Below, in pieces: positions 25,506 through 34,278 of a stretch of 43,163 nucleotides of DNA. The stretch comes from Solirubrobacterales bacterium (GTDB lineage Bacteria > Actinomycetota > Thermoleophilia > Solirubrobacterales > Solirubrobacteraceae): the NCBI GenBank assembly GCA_027306855.1, contig DAHUYZ010000012.1:1-43163 (forward strand), written 5' to 3'. The notes beneath the pieces were generated by a model, which saw only the letters and a list, made by a program, of their open reading frames with translations, did no database searches and was not told the origin of the DNA. Numbering within the stretch: position 1 is the first letter of the stretch; each line of letters opens with the position of its first letter. Both the position numbers and the translations under genes were made by a program.

Positions 25506-26996
25506 ATGAGTATCACCCCAAGCGCGCAATACCGGTTGACCATCAGAGTCAAGATCGACGAGCAGCAGGGCATGCTCGGCCAGGTCACGAGCGCGATCTC
25601 CGAGCAGGGCGGCATGGTCGTCGCGGTGGACCTCGTCGAGGCCGACGCTGGGCACAGCGTGCGCGACATCGTCATCGACGCGCAGGACCGCGAACACTGG
25701 AACCGGATCCTCGAGGCGATCGGGGCGCTCGGCGGGGTCGAGGTGATCGACACGACCGATCGCACCTTCTTGCTACACGTGGGCGGCAAGATCGAACAGC
25801 GCAACAAGCACCCCCTGAAGACCAGGGACGACCTCTCGATGGCCTACACACCCGGCGTGGCGAGGGTCTGCACCGCCATCAAGGACGATCCCGACAAGGC
25901 ATTCCAGTACACGATCAAGCGCAATACGGTCGCCGTCGTAAGCGACGGAACGGCGGTCCTCGGCCTCGGCGATATCGGGCCGGCCGCGGCGATGCCCGTG
26001 ATGGAGGGCAAGGCCTGCCTGTTCAAGGAGTTCGCGGGCGTCGACGCGTTTCCGATCTGCCTCGACACAAAGGACCCCGACGAGATCGTCAGCGCCGTGA
26101 AGCTGATTGCCCCCGCTTTCGGGGGGATCAACCTCGAGGACATCTCAGCTCCCCGCTGCTTCGCGATCGAGCAGCGCCTGAAGGACGAGCTCGACATACC
26201 CGTCTTCCATGACGACCAGCACGGCACGGCCGTCGTCGTGATGGCGGCCCTGCTCAACGCCGTGAAGCTCACTGGTCGCGATCTTGGGGACTTGAAAGTT
26301 CTAGTGATCGGACTTGGCGCGGCTGGCGTCGCCGTAACCAAGATCCTGCTCGAGGCGGGAGTCAGAGACATCATCGGAGCGGACTCCAAAGGCGCGCTCA
26401 GCGCGCACCGCGAGGACTACCTGAACGGCACCATGAGCGATGTCAAGCGCTGGTACGTGGAGAACACCAACGACGAGGGGCGCTCCGGCTCGCCGGCCGA
26501 GGTGATCGAGGGCATGGACCTGCTCGTCGGGCTCTCCGGCGCGCGCGCTCTGCCGGTGCAGGCGCTCGCCAAGATGAATAACGACGCGATGGTGTTCGCG
26601 ATGGCCAATCCCAATCCCGAGGTCGTGCCGGAGGAGGCAGCACCGTACGTGCGGATCATGGCGACCGGCCGCTCGGACTACCCCAACCAGATCAACAACG
26701 TGCTCTGCTTTCCCGGCATCTTCCGCGGAGCGCTCGACGTACGCGCGAAAGCGATCACCGAGGAGATGAAGATGGTCGCCGCCAGGGCGATCGCCGACAT
26801 CGTCGAAGAGGCAGAGTTGCGCGAGGACTACATCATCCCGTCCGTTTTCAACCGCGACGTAGCCCCAGCCGTGGCGGCCGCGGTCGCCGAGCAGGCCCGC
26901 GCAAGCGGGACCGCCGTCGCGGGCCAGCAGGTCGGATTCGCTCAGGGCGATACCCTGACGAGCATGGGGGACCAGCGAGTCCACGCAAGCGGCTGA
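25506..26996 (+). CDS. malic enzyme with N-terminal ACT domain
   Basis: It oxidatively decarboxylates malate to pyruvate and CO2 using NAD(P)+. In 496 residues, an ACT regulatory domain (about 9-85, YRLTIRVKIDEQQGMLG onward) precedes the catalytic part. The catalytic Tyr114 is in SMAYTPGVAR and Lys169 in VMEGKACLFKEF; the metal ligands are Glu210-Asp211 and Asp235 in HDDQHGTA. The dinucleotide motif is VIGLGAAGVAV, and PNQINNVLCFPGIFRGAL closes the fold. The ACT domain suggests control by a small ligand, possibly an amino acid (inference). The next gene starts 5 nt after the stop. Confidence 0.95.
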   Translation: MSITPSAQYRLTIRVKIDEQQGMLGQVTSAISEQGGMVVAVDLVEADAGHSVRDIVIDAQDREHWNRILEAIGALGGVEVIDTTDRTFLLHVGGKIEQRNKHPLKTRDDLSMAYTPGVARVCTAIKDDPDKAFQYTIKRNTVAVVSDGTAVLGLGDIGPAAAMPVMEGKACLFKEFAGVDAFPICLDTKDPDEIVSAVKLIAPAFGGINLEDISAPRCFAIEQRLKDELDIPVFHDDQHGTAVVVMAALLNAVKLTGRDLGDLKVLVIGLGAAGVAVTKILLEAGVRDIIGADSKGALSAHREDYLNGTMSDVKRWYVENTNDEGRSGSPAEVIEGMDLLVGLSGARALPVQALAKMNNDAMVFAMANPNPEVVPEEAAPYVRIMATGRSDYPNQINNVLCFPGIFRGALDVRAKAITEEMKMVAARAIADIVEEAELREDYIIPSVFNRDVAPAVAAAVAEQARASGTAVAGQQVGFAQGDTLTSMGDQRVHASG

Positions 26997-27001
26997 AGCC
27001 G

Positions 27002-27961
27002 ATGCGCATAACGGTCACCGGAGCGACCGGTCTGATCGGAGTACGGCTTGTCGCGGCCCTGAGAGAACGCGGCGAGGAGGTGACCGTCCTGTCCCGCGAC
27101 CGCGAACGGGCTCGCGTCGCGCTCGAAGACCGCACGCAGCCGGCCGTTGCGTCCGACGGACATTGCAAGCCGCTCGTGCTAGAGCGATGGGATCCCATGC
27201 ACGAACCGGCGCCGACCGCTGCGTTCGCCGGCAGCGACGGTGTCGTGCATCTTGCGGGCGAGAGCATCGCGCAGCGTTGGAGCGCCCGAGCCAAGCGTGC
27301 GATCGTCGACAGCAGGACGCTCGGCACAAGGCACCTCGTAGAAGGGATCGAGGCCTGCCCGGCCTCAGAGCGCCCCGGCGTGCTCGTCAGCTCATCTGCG
27401 ATCGGCTACTACGGTCCCCACGGTGAGGAGTCCCTCGACGAGGACTCACCTTCCGGTAGCGGCTTCCTCGCACAGACGTGCGCCGCCTGGGAGAGCGAGG
27501 CTCAGACAGCGAGAAGGCTAGGCCTTCGTGTCGTGTGCGTCAGGACAGGCGTCGTACTTGACCCGGATGGCGGAGCGCTCGGCAAGATGCTCACACCCTT
27601 CAAGCTCGGCGTCGGCGGCCCTGTTGCGGGTGGCGAGCAGTACATCTCCTGGATCCACCCGGACGACCTGATCGGGATCATGCTTGCCGCCCTCTCGGAT
27701 GAGCGCTGGAGCGGGCCGGTAAACGCGACCGCGCCCGCGCCCGCACGAAACCGCGACTTCTCGAGGGCGCTCGGCAGGACCCTGAAAAGGCCTGCCATCC
27801 TGCCCGTGCCGGGCATCACACTGCAAGCCCTCTATGGTGAGATGGCCGAGATCGTGACAACCGGCGCGCGGGTGCTGCCGAAGCGGGCGCTCATGCTGGG
27901 CTTCCGCTTCTGCCATCCCGACCTCGATGGCGCGCTGCGGGCCACGCTCGATGCGCGCTAG
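27002..27961 (+). CDS. TIGR01777-family NAD-dependent epimerase-like protein
   Basis: The 319-residue atypical short-chain dehydrogenase (SDR39U1/YfcH-like) has the Rossmann start MRITVTGATGLIGVRLVAAL. Family blocks include VHLAGESIAQRWS, SSAIGYYGPHGEESLDEDS and FLAQTCAAWESEA. The late block RTGVVLDPDGGALGKMLTPFKLGVGGPVAGG is split here only by naming; its core GGPVAGGEQYISWIHPDDL is diagnostic. A C-terminal DUF1731-like tail, PKRALMLGFRFCHPDLDGAL, ends it. The biochemical reaction is unknown. The 5-nt gap after the malic enzyme gene suggests an operon. Confidence 0.92.
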   Translation: MRITVTGATGLIGVRLVAALRERGEEVTVLSRDRERARVALEDRTQPAVASDGHCKPLVLERWDPMHEPAPTAAFAGSDGVVHLAGESIAQRWSARAKRAIVDSRTLGTRHLVEGIEACPASERPGVLVSSSAIGYYGPHGEESLDEDSPSGSGFLAQTCAAWESEAQTARRLGLRVVCVRTGVVLDPDGGALGKMLTPFKLGVGGPVAGGEQYISWIHPDDLIGIMLAALSDERWSGPVNATAPAPARNRDFSRALGRTLKRPAILPVPGITLQALYGEMAEIVTTGARVLPKRALMLGFRFCHPDLDGALRATLDAR

Positions 27962-28004
27962 ATACCATCCAGGCCAGCTACCGCCGCCAGACGAGCACCG
28001 GCTC

Positions 28005-29240
28005 CTAGCCGCCGAATTCGCGCCAGAAGACCGCGTTGCCGCCCACGACTCGATCGATCCCGTATCGCGAGAGCGTCGTTTCGCCATTCGGCCTGATCGA
28101 GTATGAGCCGAGCACGGAGTTGCGGTTATGAGTCGCGAGGAAACGGTCGATCACGGCCGCACGCTCGTCGCCGTGCGAGCCCGCCGCGCGTATCGCCTCG
28201 AGAACGACGCTCATCGTCTCGTACCCATAGAGGACGTATGGCCCTCCTGCGCCTTTGAAGTCGCGGCGATACTCATCCATCACGGTCCGAGACGTCCGCG
28301 GGTAAGAGCTCAGCGCGAGCGTCGGGGTCCCGAGGAACGTTACGCTCTGCGCCGGTCCGAGCCGCGAAGTGAACAGCTGGTTGACCATCGAGCTCGACCC
28401 CAGCAGGCTCAGGCTCCGATCGGCCGCGTGCAGCCGCCTGAAGAGCTGGGCCGCGCCGACCGTCGGCACCCCACTGAAGAAGACCGCCTGCGTGCCGCTT
28501 TCGGCGACCTTCGAAACCTCCCCTTCGAAGCTACCCCCGGCCGACGCAACCGTGATCGTGTCCTCGCCGGCGACGCTTATCCCCGCCACGCGCGCGTCGC
28601 CCGCCACGATCTGGGCAAGCGGCTCGTCGAACGGGTCCTGATCGGCGATCACATACAGACGCTTGACCTTCAGCGACCGCATCAGCGCGACCTGGGTCGC
28701 GCCCTGAACCGAGTCTCCGGGCGCGAGGCGGCCGAACGTCTGCTTCGCGGTCGGATAGAAGCGTTCGGGCTCGTCTTGGCCGGCGTCGAACGAGGATGTC
28801 AGCCCGATGTACGGACTCGAAGGGCTGACCTGCAGGATTCCCGCGGCGTTGATCAACGGCAGCGACACCGCAGTGGCGCCCGAGTTGTAGTCGCCTAGAT
28901 ACGCGATCGTCGTCGGATCCTGAGCGGCGGCCTTGGCATTGGCCGCGGTGACGCCGGGGTCCCACTCGCCGGTCGTCGGGTTGGAGTCATCGAGCGACAC
29001 GTAGCTGACGGTCAGCGACCCCACCCTCCCCTTCGCGTCCGCCAAAGCGAGCTTCTCGCCAGCGACGATCTGCTGGGAGATTGGGCCTGAAGGACCTTGA
29101 AGCGGCAGGCTCGAGTAGATCGTGAGCTGCTTGCCGACCCCGCTCGCGGCGGGCGCCGAGGCGACGCCCCCACATCCCGTCAATGCCGGCGCCAGGACTA
29201 GAGCGGCGAGGAACCCGGAGCAGAGCCAGCGCGCGCGCAA
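28005..29240 (-). CDS. substrate-binding lipoprotein of branched-chain amino acid type
   Basis: This is an extracytoplasmic receptor of the LivK/periplasmic-binding type-1 family. The 411-residue precursor has a lipoprotein signal peptide: a basic start, a hydrophobic core LAALVLAPAL and the lipobox Leu20-Thr-Gly-Cys23. The mature part shows LTIYSSLPLQGPSGPISQQI, the usual strand and ligand start, and VIADQDPFDEP. Start TTG 29240 lies 3 nt after the stop of the small membrane gene; no ATG fits. No permease or ATPase genes are next to it, so it may serve a remote transporter or act as a sensor. Confidence 0.88.
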   Translation of the reverse strand: MRARWLCSGFLAALVLAPALTGCGGVASAPAASGVGKQLTIYSSLPLQGPSGPISQQIVAGEKLALADAKGRVGSLTVSYVSLDDSNPTTGEWDPGVTAANAKAAAQDPTTIAYLGDYNSGATAVSLPLINAAGILQVSPSSPYIGLTSSFDAGQDEPERFYPTAKQTFGRLAPGDSVQGATQVALMRSLKVKRLYVIADQDPFDEPLAQIVAGDARVAGISVAGEDTITVASAGGSFEGEVSKVAESGTQAVFFSGVPTVGAAQLFRRLHAADRSLSLLGSSSMVNQLFTSRLGPAQSVTFLGTPTLALSSYPRTSRTVMDEYRRDFKGAGGPYVLYGYETMSVVLEAIRAAGSHGDERAAVIDRFLATHNRNSVLGSYSIRPNGETTLSRYGIDRVVGGNAVFWREFGG

Positions 29241-29243
29241 AAG

Positions 29244-29405
29244 CTAGTGGCGGCGGCCCGGGAGGTAGCTCGCGAGAATCTTGAGGGTCCCGCCGATCAG
29301 CATGATCACCGCCGCGAGCATGAACGCGTCGAAGCCCTTGGCGCCGAGCGCCCAGAGCACCACCCAGATCACGAGGCCGGCTGTGACGGCGAGGACCAGT
29401 CCCAT
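29244..29405 (-). CDS. 53-residue membrane protein, hypothetical
   Basis: The ORF starts at ATG 29405 and encodes two membrane helices: about residues 2-18 (LVLAVTAGLVIWVVLWA) and 24-46 (DAFMLAAVIMLIGGTLKIL). A basic end, PGRRH, follows. It sits between trpA (25-nt gap) and the lipoprotein gene (3-nt gap). The layout (GAKGFDAF between two helices) resembles the short membrane proteins common in actinobacteria. A TAAGAT hexamer ends 10 nt before the ATG, so it may have its own start of transcription. The function is unknown. Confidence 0.65.
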   Translation of the reverse strand: MGLVLAVTAGLVIWVVLWALGAKGFDAFMLAAVIMLIGGTLKILASYLPGRRH

Positions 29406-29415
29406 TGCGCGGGGA

Positions 29416-29421
29416 ATCTTA
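29416..29421 (-). promoter_or_regulatory. candidate -10 box between trpA and the small membrane gene
   Basis: TAAGAT on the minus strand, preceded by TG, ends 10 nt before ATG 29405. It could uncouple the last two genes from the trp transcript. Confidence 0.3.
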
Positions 29422-29430
29422 CAGCAGCCG

Positions 29431-30264
29431 CTACACGCCGGGCGTGGGCTCGTGCGAGAGCGCGGATGACAGCTCGGCCACGACCCTGCCGACCTCGGCC
29501 GCAGGGTCATTGCCCGCCGATGCGGCCCGCACTAGACGCGTACCGACGATCACCCCATCAGCGCCCGCATTCGCTGCCTGCCTAGCCTGCTCAGGCGTCG
29601 AGATACCGAAGCCGAGCGCCACCGGCACGGTCGTGCTGGCCTTCGCGCGCGCGATCACCTCTGCGTAGCGCTCGGACATCGACGAGCGCTCGCCGGTCGT
29701 CCCAACCACCGACACCGTGTACATGAAGCCGCGCGCCCGCTCCCCGATCGCCGTCATCCGCTCAGGCGGTGTCGTCGGCGCCACGAGCGGGACGAGAGCG
29801 AGGCCCCGTGCATCGCAGGCCGCCAGCGTCTGGCCGGCCTCCTCGGACGGCAGGTCCGGCACGATCAGGCCGGCGGCGCCGGACTTGGCGAGGCGCTCCA
29901 CGAACGCGTCCACCCCGGGGGCGAGAACCATGTTGGCGTAGCACATCAACACGACCGGCACGCTCGGCGCAAGCGAGCGCGCCACCTCCAGCACGCCGAT
30001 GAGGGTCGCGCCCGCCTGGAGGGCGCGCGTGGCAGCCTCATGTATGACGGGCCCGTCGGCGAGCGGGTCGGAATAGGGCACGCCCAGCTCGACGACATCC
30101 GCGCCGTTCTCGATACACGCCTCGCCGATCCTCACCGACTCCTCGAGCGTCGGAAAGCCTCCCATCAGATACGTCATCAGCGCCGCGCGACGTTCGCCGC
30201 GCGCACGCTCGAACGCGCCGGCGATGCGCTCGACACCCGTCGCCTCGACGGGATCAGCTCGCAC
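29431..30264 (-). CDS. trpA: tryptophan synthase alpha chain
   Basis: TrpA releases indole from indole-3-glycerol phosphate and channels it to TrpB. The 277-residue TIM barrel contains the catalytic Glu in [33 protein letters not shown], read here as FP(T)[15 protein letters not shown] and its Asp. [14 protein letters not shown] and [12 protein letters not shown] form the phosphate-binding end. GTG 30264 overlaps the trpB end by 11 nt, and translational coupling is expected. It is the last trp gene of the cluster. Confidence 0.96.
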   Translation of the reverse strand: MRADPVEATGVERIAGAFERARGERRAALMTYLMGGFPTLEESVRIGEACIENGADVVELGVPYSDPLADGPVIHEAATRALQAGATLIGVLEVARSLAPSVPVVLMCYANMVLAPGVDAFVERLAKSGAAGLIVPDLPSEEAGQTLAACDARGLALVPLVAPTTPPERMTAIGERARGFMYTVSVVGTTGERSSMSERYAEVIARAKASTTVPVALGFGISTPEQARQAANAGADGVIVGTRLVRAASAGNDPAAEVGRVVAELSSALSHEPTPGV

Positions 30265-31414
30265 CGAGAACCTCTGCCAGATCCTTGTCGCCACGCCCAG
30301 AGAGGCAGACGAGGTCAAGCTCGCCATCGCCTTGAGCCAGCGTCCAAGCCACCGCGTGTGCGCTCTCCAGCGCCGGGATGATGCCCTCCAAACGCGAGAG
30401 CTCCTTGAACGCAGACACGGCATCGGCGTCGGTGACGGCCTCATAGCGCGCCCTGCCGCTGTCGCGCAAGAAGGCGTGCTGAGGGCCGGTTCCCGGGTAG
30501 TCCAAGCCCGCCGAGATCGAGTGGGCTTCGACGATCTGGCCCTCCTCGTCCTGCATAATCGCCGACAGCGAGCCGTGCAACACACCCGCGCGCCCGCCCA
30601 CAGTCAGCGGGGCGCCGTGCCGCTTCGTGTCGATGCCCTCGCCGCCGGCCTCTACCCCGATCAGCTCGACCTCGCGATCTTCGATGAACGCCGTGAACAT
30701 CCCAATCGCGTTCGAGCCCCCGCCGACGCACGCGATCACCCGCTGCGGAAGACGACCCTCGCGCTCGAGGATCTGGGCTCGCGCCTCGACCCCGATCACA
30801 CGCTGCAGGTCATGCACGAGCACCGGATAAGGAGCGGGCCCGACCGCCGATCCGATCACGTAATGGGTGCTCTGAACGTTCTCGACCCAGTCCCTGATCG
30901 CGGCCGAAGTGGCCTCCTTAAGCGTCCTCGCCCCCGCCTCGACGGGATGGACCTCGGCGCCGAGCAGCTTCATGCGCTGCACGTTCGGGGCCTGCCTGCG
31001 AGTGTCCTCGGAGCCCATGTAGATCACGCACTCCAGGTCCAGCAGCGCGCACACCGTAGCTGTCGCCACCCCATGCTGGCCGGCGCCCGTCTCGGCGATG
31101 ATCCGCCGCTTGCCCATCCGCTTGGCCAGCAGCGCCTGCCCAAGCGCGTTGTTGAGCTTGTGCGAGCCGGTGTGGTTGAGGTCCTCGCGCTTCAGATACA
31201 CGCTCCTGCCAAGCCGCTCGGACAGCCTGCCCGCGCGATACAGAGGCGTCGGGCGTCCCCCGTAGTCGCGCAACAGCCCGTCCAACTCACTCCGATAGAC
31301 CGGGTCCTCGCGAGCCGCCGCCCAGGCCGCCTCGAGCTCCGTGAGCGCAGGCATCAGCGTCTCGGGAACGTACTGCCCCCCGTAGCGCCCGAACCGGTGC
31401 TCGATCGTGCTCAC
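30254..31414 (-). CDS. trpB: tryptophan synthase beta chain
   Basis: TrpB condenses indole with serine using pyridoxal phosphate. The 386-residue protein begins [17 protein letters not shown] after six residues. It has Lys86, the PLP-binding lysine, in [13 protein letters not shown], then [13 protein letters not shown], and the phosphate loop [28 protein letters not shown] marks it as the standard TrpB1 type. GTG 31414 overlaps the trpF stop (GTGA). The Glu of the active site is in AETGAGQ (family knowledge). Confidence 0.98.
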   Translation of the reverse strand: MSTIEHRFGRYGGQYVPETLMPALTELEAAWAAAREDPVYRSELDGLLRDYGGRPTPLYRAGRLSERLGRSVYLKREDLNHTGSHKLNNALGQALLAKRMGKRRIIAETGAGQHGVATATVCALLDLECVIYMGSEDTRRQAPNVQRMKLLGAEVHPVEAGARTLKEATSAAIRDWVENVQSTHYVIGSAVGPAPYPVLVHDLQRVIGVEARAQILEREGRLPQRVIACVGGGSNAIGMFTAFIEDREVELIGVEAGGEGIDTKRHGAPLTVGGRAGVLHGSLSAIMQDEEGQIVEAHSISAGLDYPGTGPQHAFLRDSGRARYEAVTDADAVSAFKELSRLEGIIPALESAHAVAWTLAQGDGELDLVCLSGRGDKDLAEVLGAS

Positions 31415-32085
31415 GCCGAAGAGGCTACCGGCGCGCTCGCCCGCTCGACCGCCTCAAAGAACGCCCGCAGCTTGGCCTCGTCCTTGCGGCCAGGCGCGCT
31501 CTCAGTACCGCTCGCGGTGTCGAGGGCATAGGGATGCATAAGGTCGATCGCCGTCTCGACGTTGTCTGGGCCCAGGCCACCGCTGAGGATCAACGGGACC
31601 TTCGAGCGTCGCTCCGAGAGCAGGCTCCAGTCGAACGTCTCGCCTGTGCCGCCTCGCAGGTGCTCACTGCCCGCCGCTCTCGAGCGTGCGTCGAGCAAAT
31701 GGAAGTCCACGTGATAGCGCTCGGCGTCTCTCAGATCCCCGACGTCGGAGACCTGGACCGCCCTGATCACGCGCGCGCCAGTGCGGCGTGCCACCTCCGC
31801 ACAGAACGAGGGGCCCTCATCGCCGTGCAGCTGCACCATGCTCAAGCCGAGCCGCTCTGCCACCGCGACGATCTCCTCCATGGAAGCGTTCACGAACACC
31901 CCACACAGCTCCGTCTTGCGCCGCAGCGCCGCGACGATCCGCTCGGCCTCTGCAAGCGAGCAACGACGAGGGCTCTGCGCGAAGAACACCATCCCCAACG
32001 CCCACGCGCCCAGTTCGGTCGCAAGGCGCGCGTCCTCGAGCCGAGTCAGGCCGCAGATCTTCACGCGTGTCGGCTCATCGGACAT
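31411..32085 (-). CDS. trpF: phosphoribosylanthranilate isomerase
   Basis: TrpF catalyses the Amadori rearrangement of phosphoribosylanthranilate. The 224-residue TIM barrel has the diagnostic [11 protein letters not shown] with the catalytic Cys at about residue 10, [20 protein letters not shown] and [14 protein letters not shown], with the catalytic Asp in FHLLDAR. ATG 32085 is preferred because TACCGT ends 6 nt before it, so trpFBA may have its own leaderless promoter separate from trpC and the protease. The frame is open 10 codons further upstream, but without other support. Confidence 0.95.
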   Translation of the reverse strand: MSDEPTRVKICGLTRLEDARLATELGAWALGMVFFAQSPRRCSLAEAERIVAALRRKTELCGVFVNASMEEIVAVAERLGLSMVQLHGDEGPSFCAEVARRTGARVIRAVQVSDVGDLRDAERYHVDFHLLDARSRAAGSEHLRGGTGETFDWSLLSERRSKVPLILSGGLGPDNVETAIDLMHPYALDTASGTESAPGRKDEAKLRAFFEAVERASAPVASSA

Positions 32086-32091
32086 GTCATC

Positions 32092-32097
32092 ACGGTA
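32092..32097 (-). promoter_or_regulatory. -10-like box of trpFBA (leaderless)
   Basis: TACCGT on the minus strand, 6 nt before ATG 32085, downstream of GC-rich hairpins that follow the protease gene. Confidence 0.35.
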
Positions 32098-32179
32098 GCG
32101 GTCGCATACGCGCACGGCATTGCGGGCGCCCGCGACCGGGCCTACCGGAACCGGGCCCCGATGGGCCTCCGGCTACGGC

Positions 32180-33394
32180 CTACCCTTCGGGTGTGCTCGG
32201 GTTGCCGATCGAGTTGGGACGTTCGCCGAGCGTCACGCTCAGAGTCTTGTGTTCATAGCCGCCGCTGCCGTTCGCGCGCAGGACTTCAACGTTGACGGTC
32301 TGCCCCGGCTTGTGCGCCGCGATCGCGCTCGACAGGTCTTCGGAGCTGGCGATCGCCTTGCCGTCGACCTTGACGATGATGTCCCCGCCGACCGATACCT
32401 TGCCGCCGCCGGTCTGCACTTCGAGATTGCCGCCCCTCAGCCCGGCCTTAGCGGCCGGCGTGCCGGCTTCGACACTCTGCACGAGCGCTCCGCTCTTCAC
32501 GGGCAGGTTCAGAGCCGACAGCGAGCCGTCGATCGTGAGCGTGCTCACGCCGAGATAGGCAGCCTTCACGGTGCCGCCTTTCTCGAGCTGCGACAGCTCG
32601 TTCTTGGCCGTGTTGATCGGCACAGCAAACCCGATCCCGACGCTGCCGCCGCCGCTGCCACCCGTCTCGATCTGCGAGTTGATTCCGATCACCTCGCCCG
32701 CCGCGTTCAGCAGCGGCCCACCCGAGTTGCCCGGGTTGATCGGCGCGTCTGTCTGCAGAACGTTGTCGATCGTGAAGCCGTTCGGAGCCGTGATCTGACG
32801 CTGGAGCGCTGAGACCACGCCGGTCGTGAGCGTACGGTCGAGGCCGAATGGGTTGCCGATCGCGAGCACCGGATCGCCGACCTGCGCCTTGCTCGAGTCG
32901 CCAAGCGGCAGCGGATGCAGGGTCAGCCCTTCGGTCGGGATGCGCAGCACGGCGAGGTCATTGGAGGGGTCCTTGCCGACGACTTTCGCTTCGACGGTCT
33001 TGCCGTGTTCAAAGCTGACGGTCACCTTGACCGCGTTCTCGACGACGTGATAGTTGGTGAGAATGGTGCCGTCACTGTTGATCACGAACCCCGATCCGGT
33101 CGCCTGCCCCTGCTGCTGGCTTTCGCCGCGGAAGAAGCCGAACGGCGATTCGACCTGTCGCACGATCGTCGAGGTCACGAACGCGACCCCTGGCGCATCC
33201 CTTTCGTAGATCTGATGGGGAGTGAGGCCGCTGCTCTGCTGGGAGACGTTGGATGGAGCGATCGGCGCCTGAGCCTGGATCTCGGTGACGATCTTCTGCG
33301 ATGACCCAAGACCGCCGGTCGCGGCGATCACCGCGACGACCACGCCGCCGCCGATCAATGCTGAGACGAATGGGATGGCGAGGGTGCGCTTCAT
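32180..33394 (-). CDS. HtrA/DegP-like membrane-anchored serine protease with PDZ domain
   Basis: The 404-residue protein has an N-terminal signal-anchor (ALIGGGVVVAVIAATGG), a flexible Gln/Ser-rich linker and a trypsin-like domain. The catalytic triad is His116 (LTNYHVVENA), Asp146 (DPSNDLAVLRI) and Ser224 (PGNSGGPLLN). A C-terminal PDZ domain (about 285-390, with GDIIVKVDGKAI) follows. It should act outside the membrane in protein quality control or regulated proteolysis. It lies between trpC and trpF on the same strand, with 116- and 94-nt gaps, and a TATAGA hexamer 53 nt upstream suggests its own promoter. No Shine-Dalgarno sequence precedes ATG 33394. Confidence 0.95.
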   Translation of the reverse strand: MKRTLAIPFVSALIGGGVVVAVIAATGGLGSSQKIVTEIQAQAPIAPSNVSQQSSGLTPHQIYERDAPGVAFVTSTIVRQVESPFGFFRGESQQQGQATGSGFVINSDGTILTNYHVVENAVKVTVSFEHGKTVEAKVVGKDPSNDLAVLRIPTEGLTLHPLPLGDSSKAQVGDPVLAIGNPFGLDRTLTTGVVSALQRQITAPNGFTIDNVLQTDAPINPGNSGGPLLNAAGEVIGINSQIETGGSGGGSVGIGFAVPINTAKNELSQLEKGGTVKAAYLGVSTLTIDGSLSALNLPVKSGALVQSVEAGTPAAKAGLRGGNLEVQTGGGKVSVGGDIIVKVDGKAIASSEDLSSAIAAHKPGQTVNVEVLRANGSGGYEHKTLSVTLGERPNSIGNPSTPEG

Positions 33395-33447
33395 AACGAG
33401 AACGATGATCGGCGGCGATCAAGACGGACTAAAGGAGAGCATCGGGT

Positions 33448-33453
33448 TCTATA
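33448..33453 (-). promoter_or_regulatory. candidate -10 box of the HtrA-like protease gene
   Basis: TATAGA on the minus strand within an AT-richer patch (TTAATCCTTATAGAA) of the trpC-protease gap; it would give a leader of about 47 nt. No -35 box is clear. Confidence 0.35.
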
Positions 33454-33510
33454 AGGATTAAGCCGAAGTTGCCCACGCAGGCCGCCCGTACACGGGGAGC
33501 CGGGAGACGA

Positions 33511-34278
33511 TCACGCGTCGGTCAGCAGCTCGCGCAGGGCGGACTCTGGGTCGGGCGCTCGCATCAGCCGCTCGCCGACGAGCGCCGCGGCGACACCCTC
33601 GCGCGACAGCTCGCGCAGCTGCTCGGCGCTTGCGATCCCAGACTCGGAGACGATTGCGACGCCATCGGGAATCTCTCCGATCAGCGCGGTCGTGCGACCC
33701 ACGTCGACGCTGAAGTCGCGCAGGTCGCGGTTGTTGATCCCGATCAGGCGAGCTCCTATAGCCAGCGCACGCGAGAGCTCATCCCGGTCGTGAACCTCGA
33801 CGAGCGCGTCCAAGCCCAACTCGTGCGCGAGACCGTACAAGTCTGCGAGCGTCCGATCGTCTAGCGCGGCCACGATCAGCAGGACCGCGTCCGCACCGGC
33901 CGCGACCGCCTCATGCAGCTGATACGGATCGACGATGAAGTCCTTGCGCAGGATCGGCAGCTCACAAGCGGCCCGCGCGGCGCGCAAATCGTCGAGTGAG
34001 CCTTCGAAGCTCGGCCCCTCCGTCAGGATCGACAGCGCGCTCGCCCCCCCGCGCTCATAGGCACGCACGATCCTCTGAAGGGCAGGCGCCTCGCGCAGCG
34101 CGCCGGCCGATGGGGAGCGGCGCTTGAACTCGGCGATCACCGCGATCGTCGGACCGCTGAGCGCATGCAGGAAGCTGCCGGGCCGGGTCGCCGTCGCCGT
34201 CGTCACTACTGGTCGCTCGTTCTTGCGGCGGTCAACCTCCTCGCGCGTCTGCGCAAGGATCCGCTCGAGCACGGTCAC
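33511..34278 (-). CDS. trpC: indole-3-glycerol phosphate synthase
   Basis: TrpC closes the indole ring from CdRP. The 255-residue monofunctional enzyme starts MTVLERILAQTREEV. It holds the catalytic Lys/Glu motifs VIAEFKRRSPSAG and ALSILTEGPSFEG, LPILRKDFIVDPYQ (catalytic Lys), LVEVHDRDEL, IGINNRDL and VSESGIAS. The GTG at 34278 overlaps the trpD stop (GTGA). It is the last gene of the hisIE-trpEGDC run before the protease insertion. Confidence 0.97.
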   Translation of the reverse strand: MTVLERILAQTREEVDRRKNERPVVTTATATRPGSFLHALSGPTIAVIAEFKRRSPSAGALREAPALQRIVRAYERGGASALSILTEGPSFEGSLDDLRAARAACELPILRKDFIVDPYQLHEAVAAGADAVLLIVAALDDRTLADLYGLAHELGLDALVEVHDRDELSRALAIGARLIGINNRDLRDFSVDVGRTTALIGEIPDGVAIVSESGIASAEQLRELSREGVAAALVGERLMRAPDPESALRELLTDA

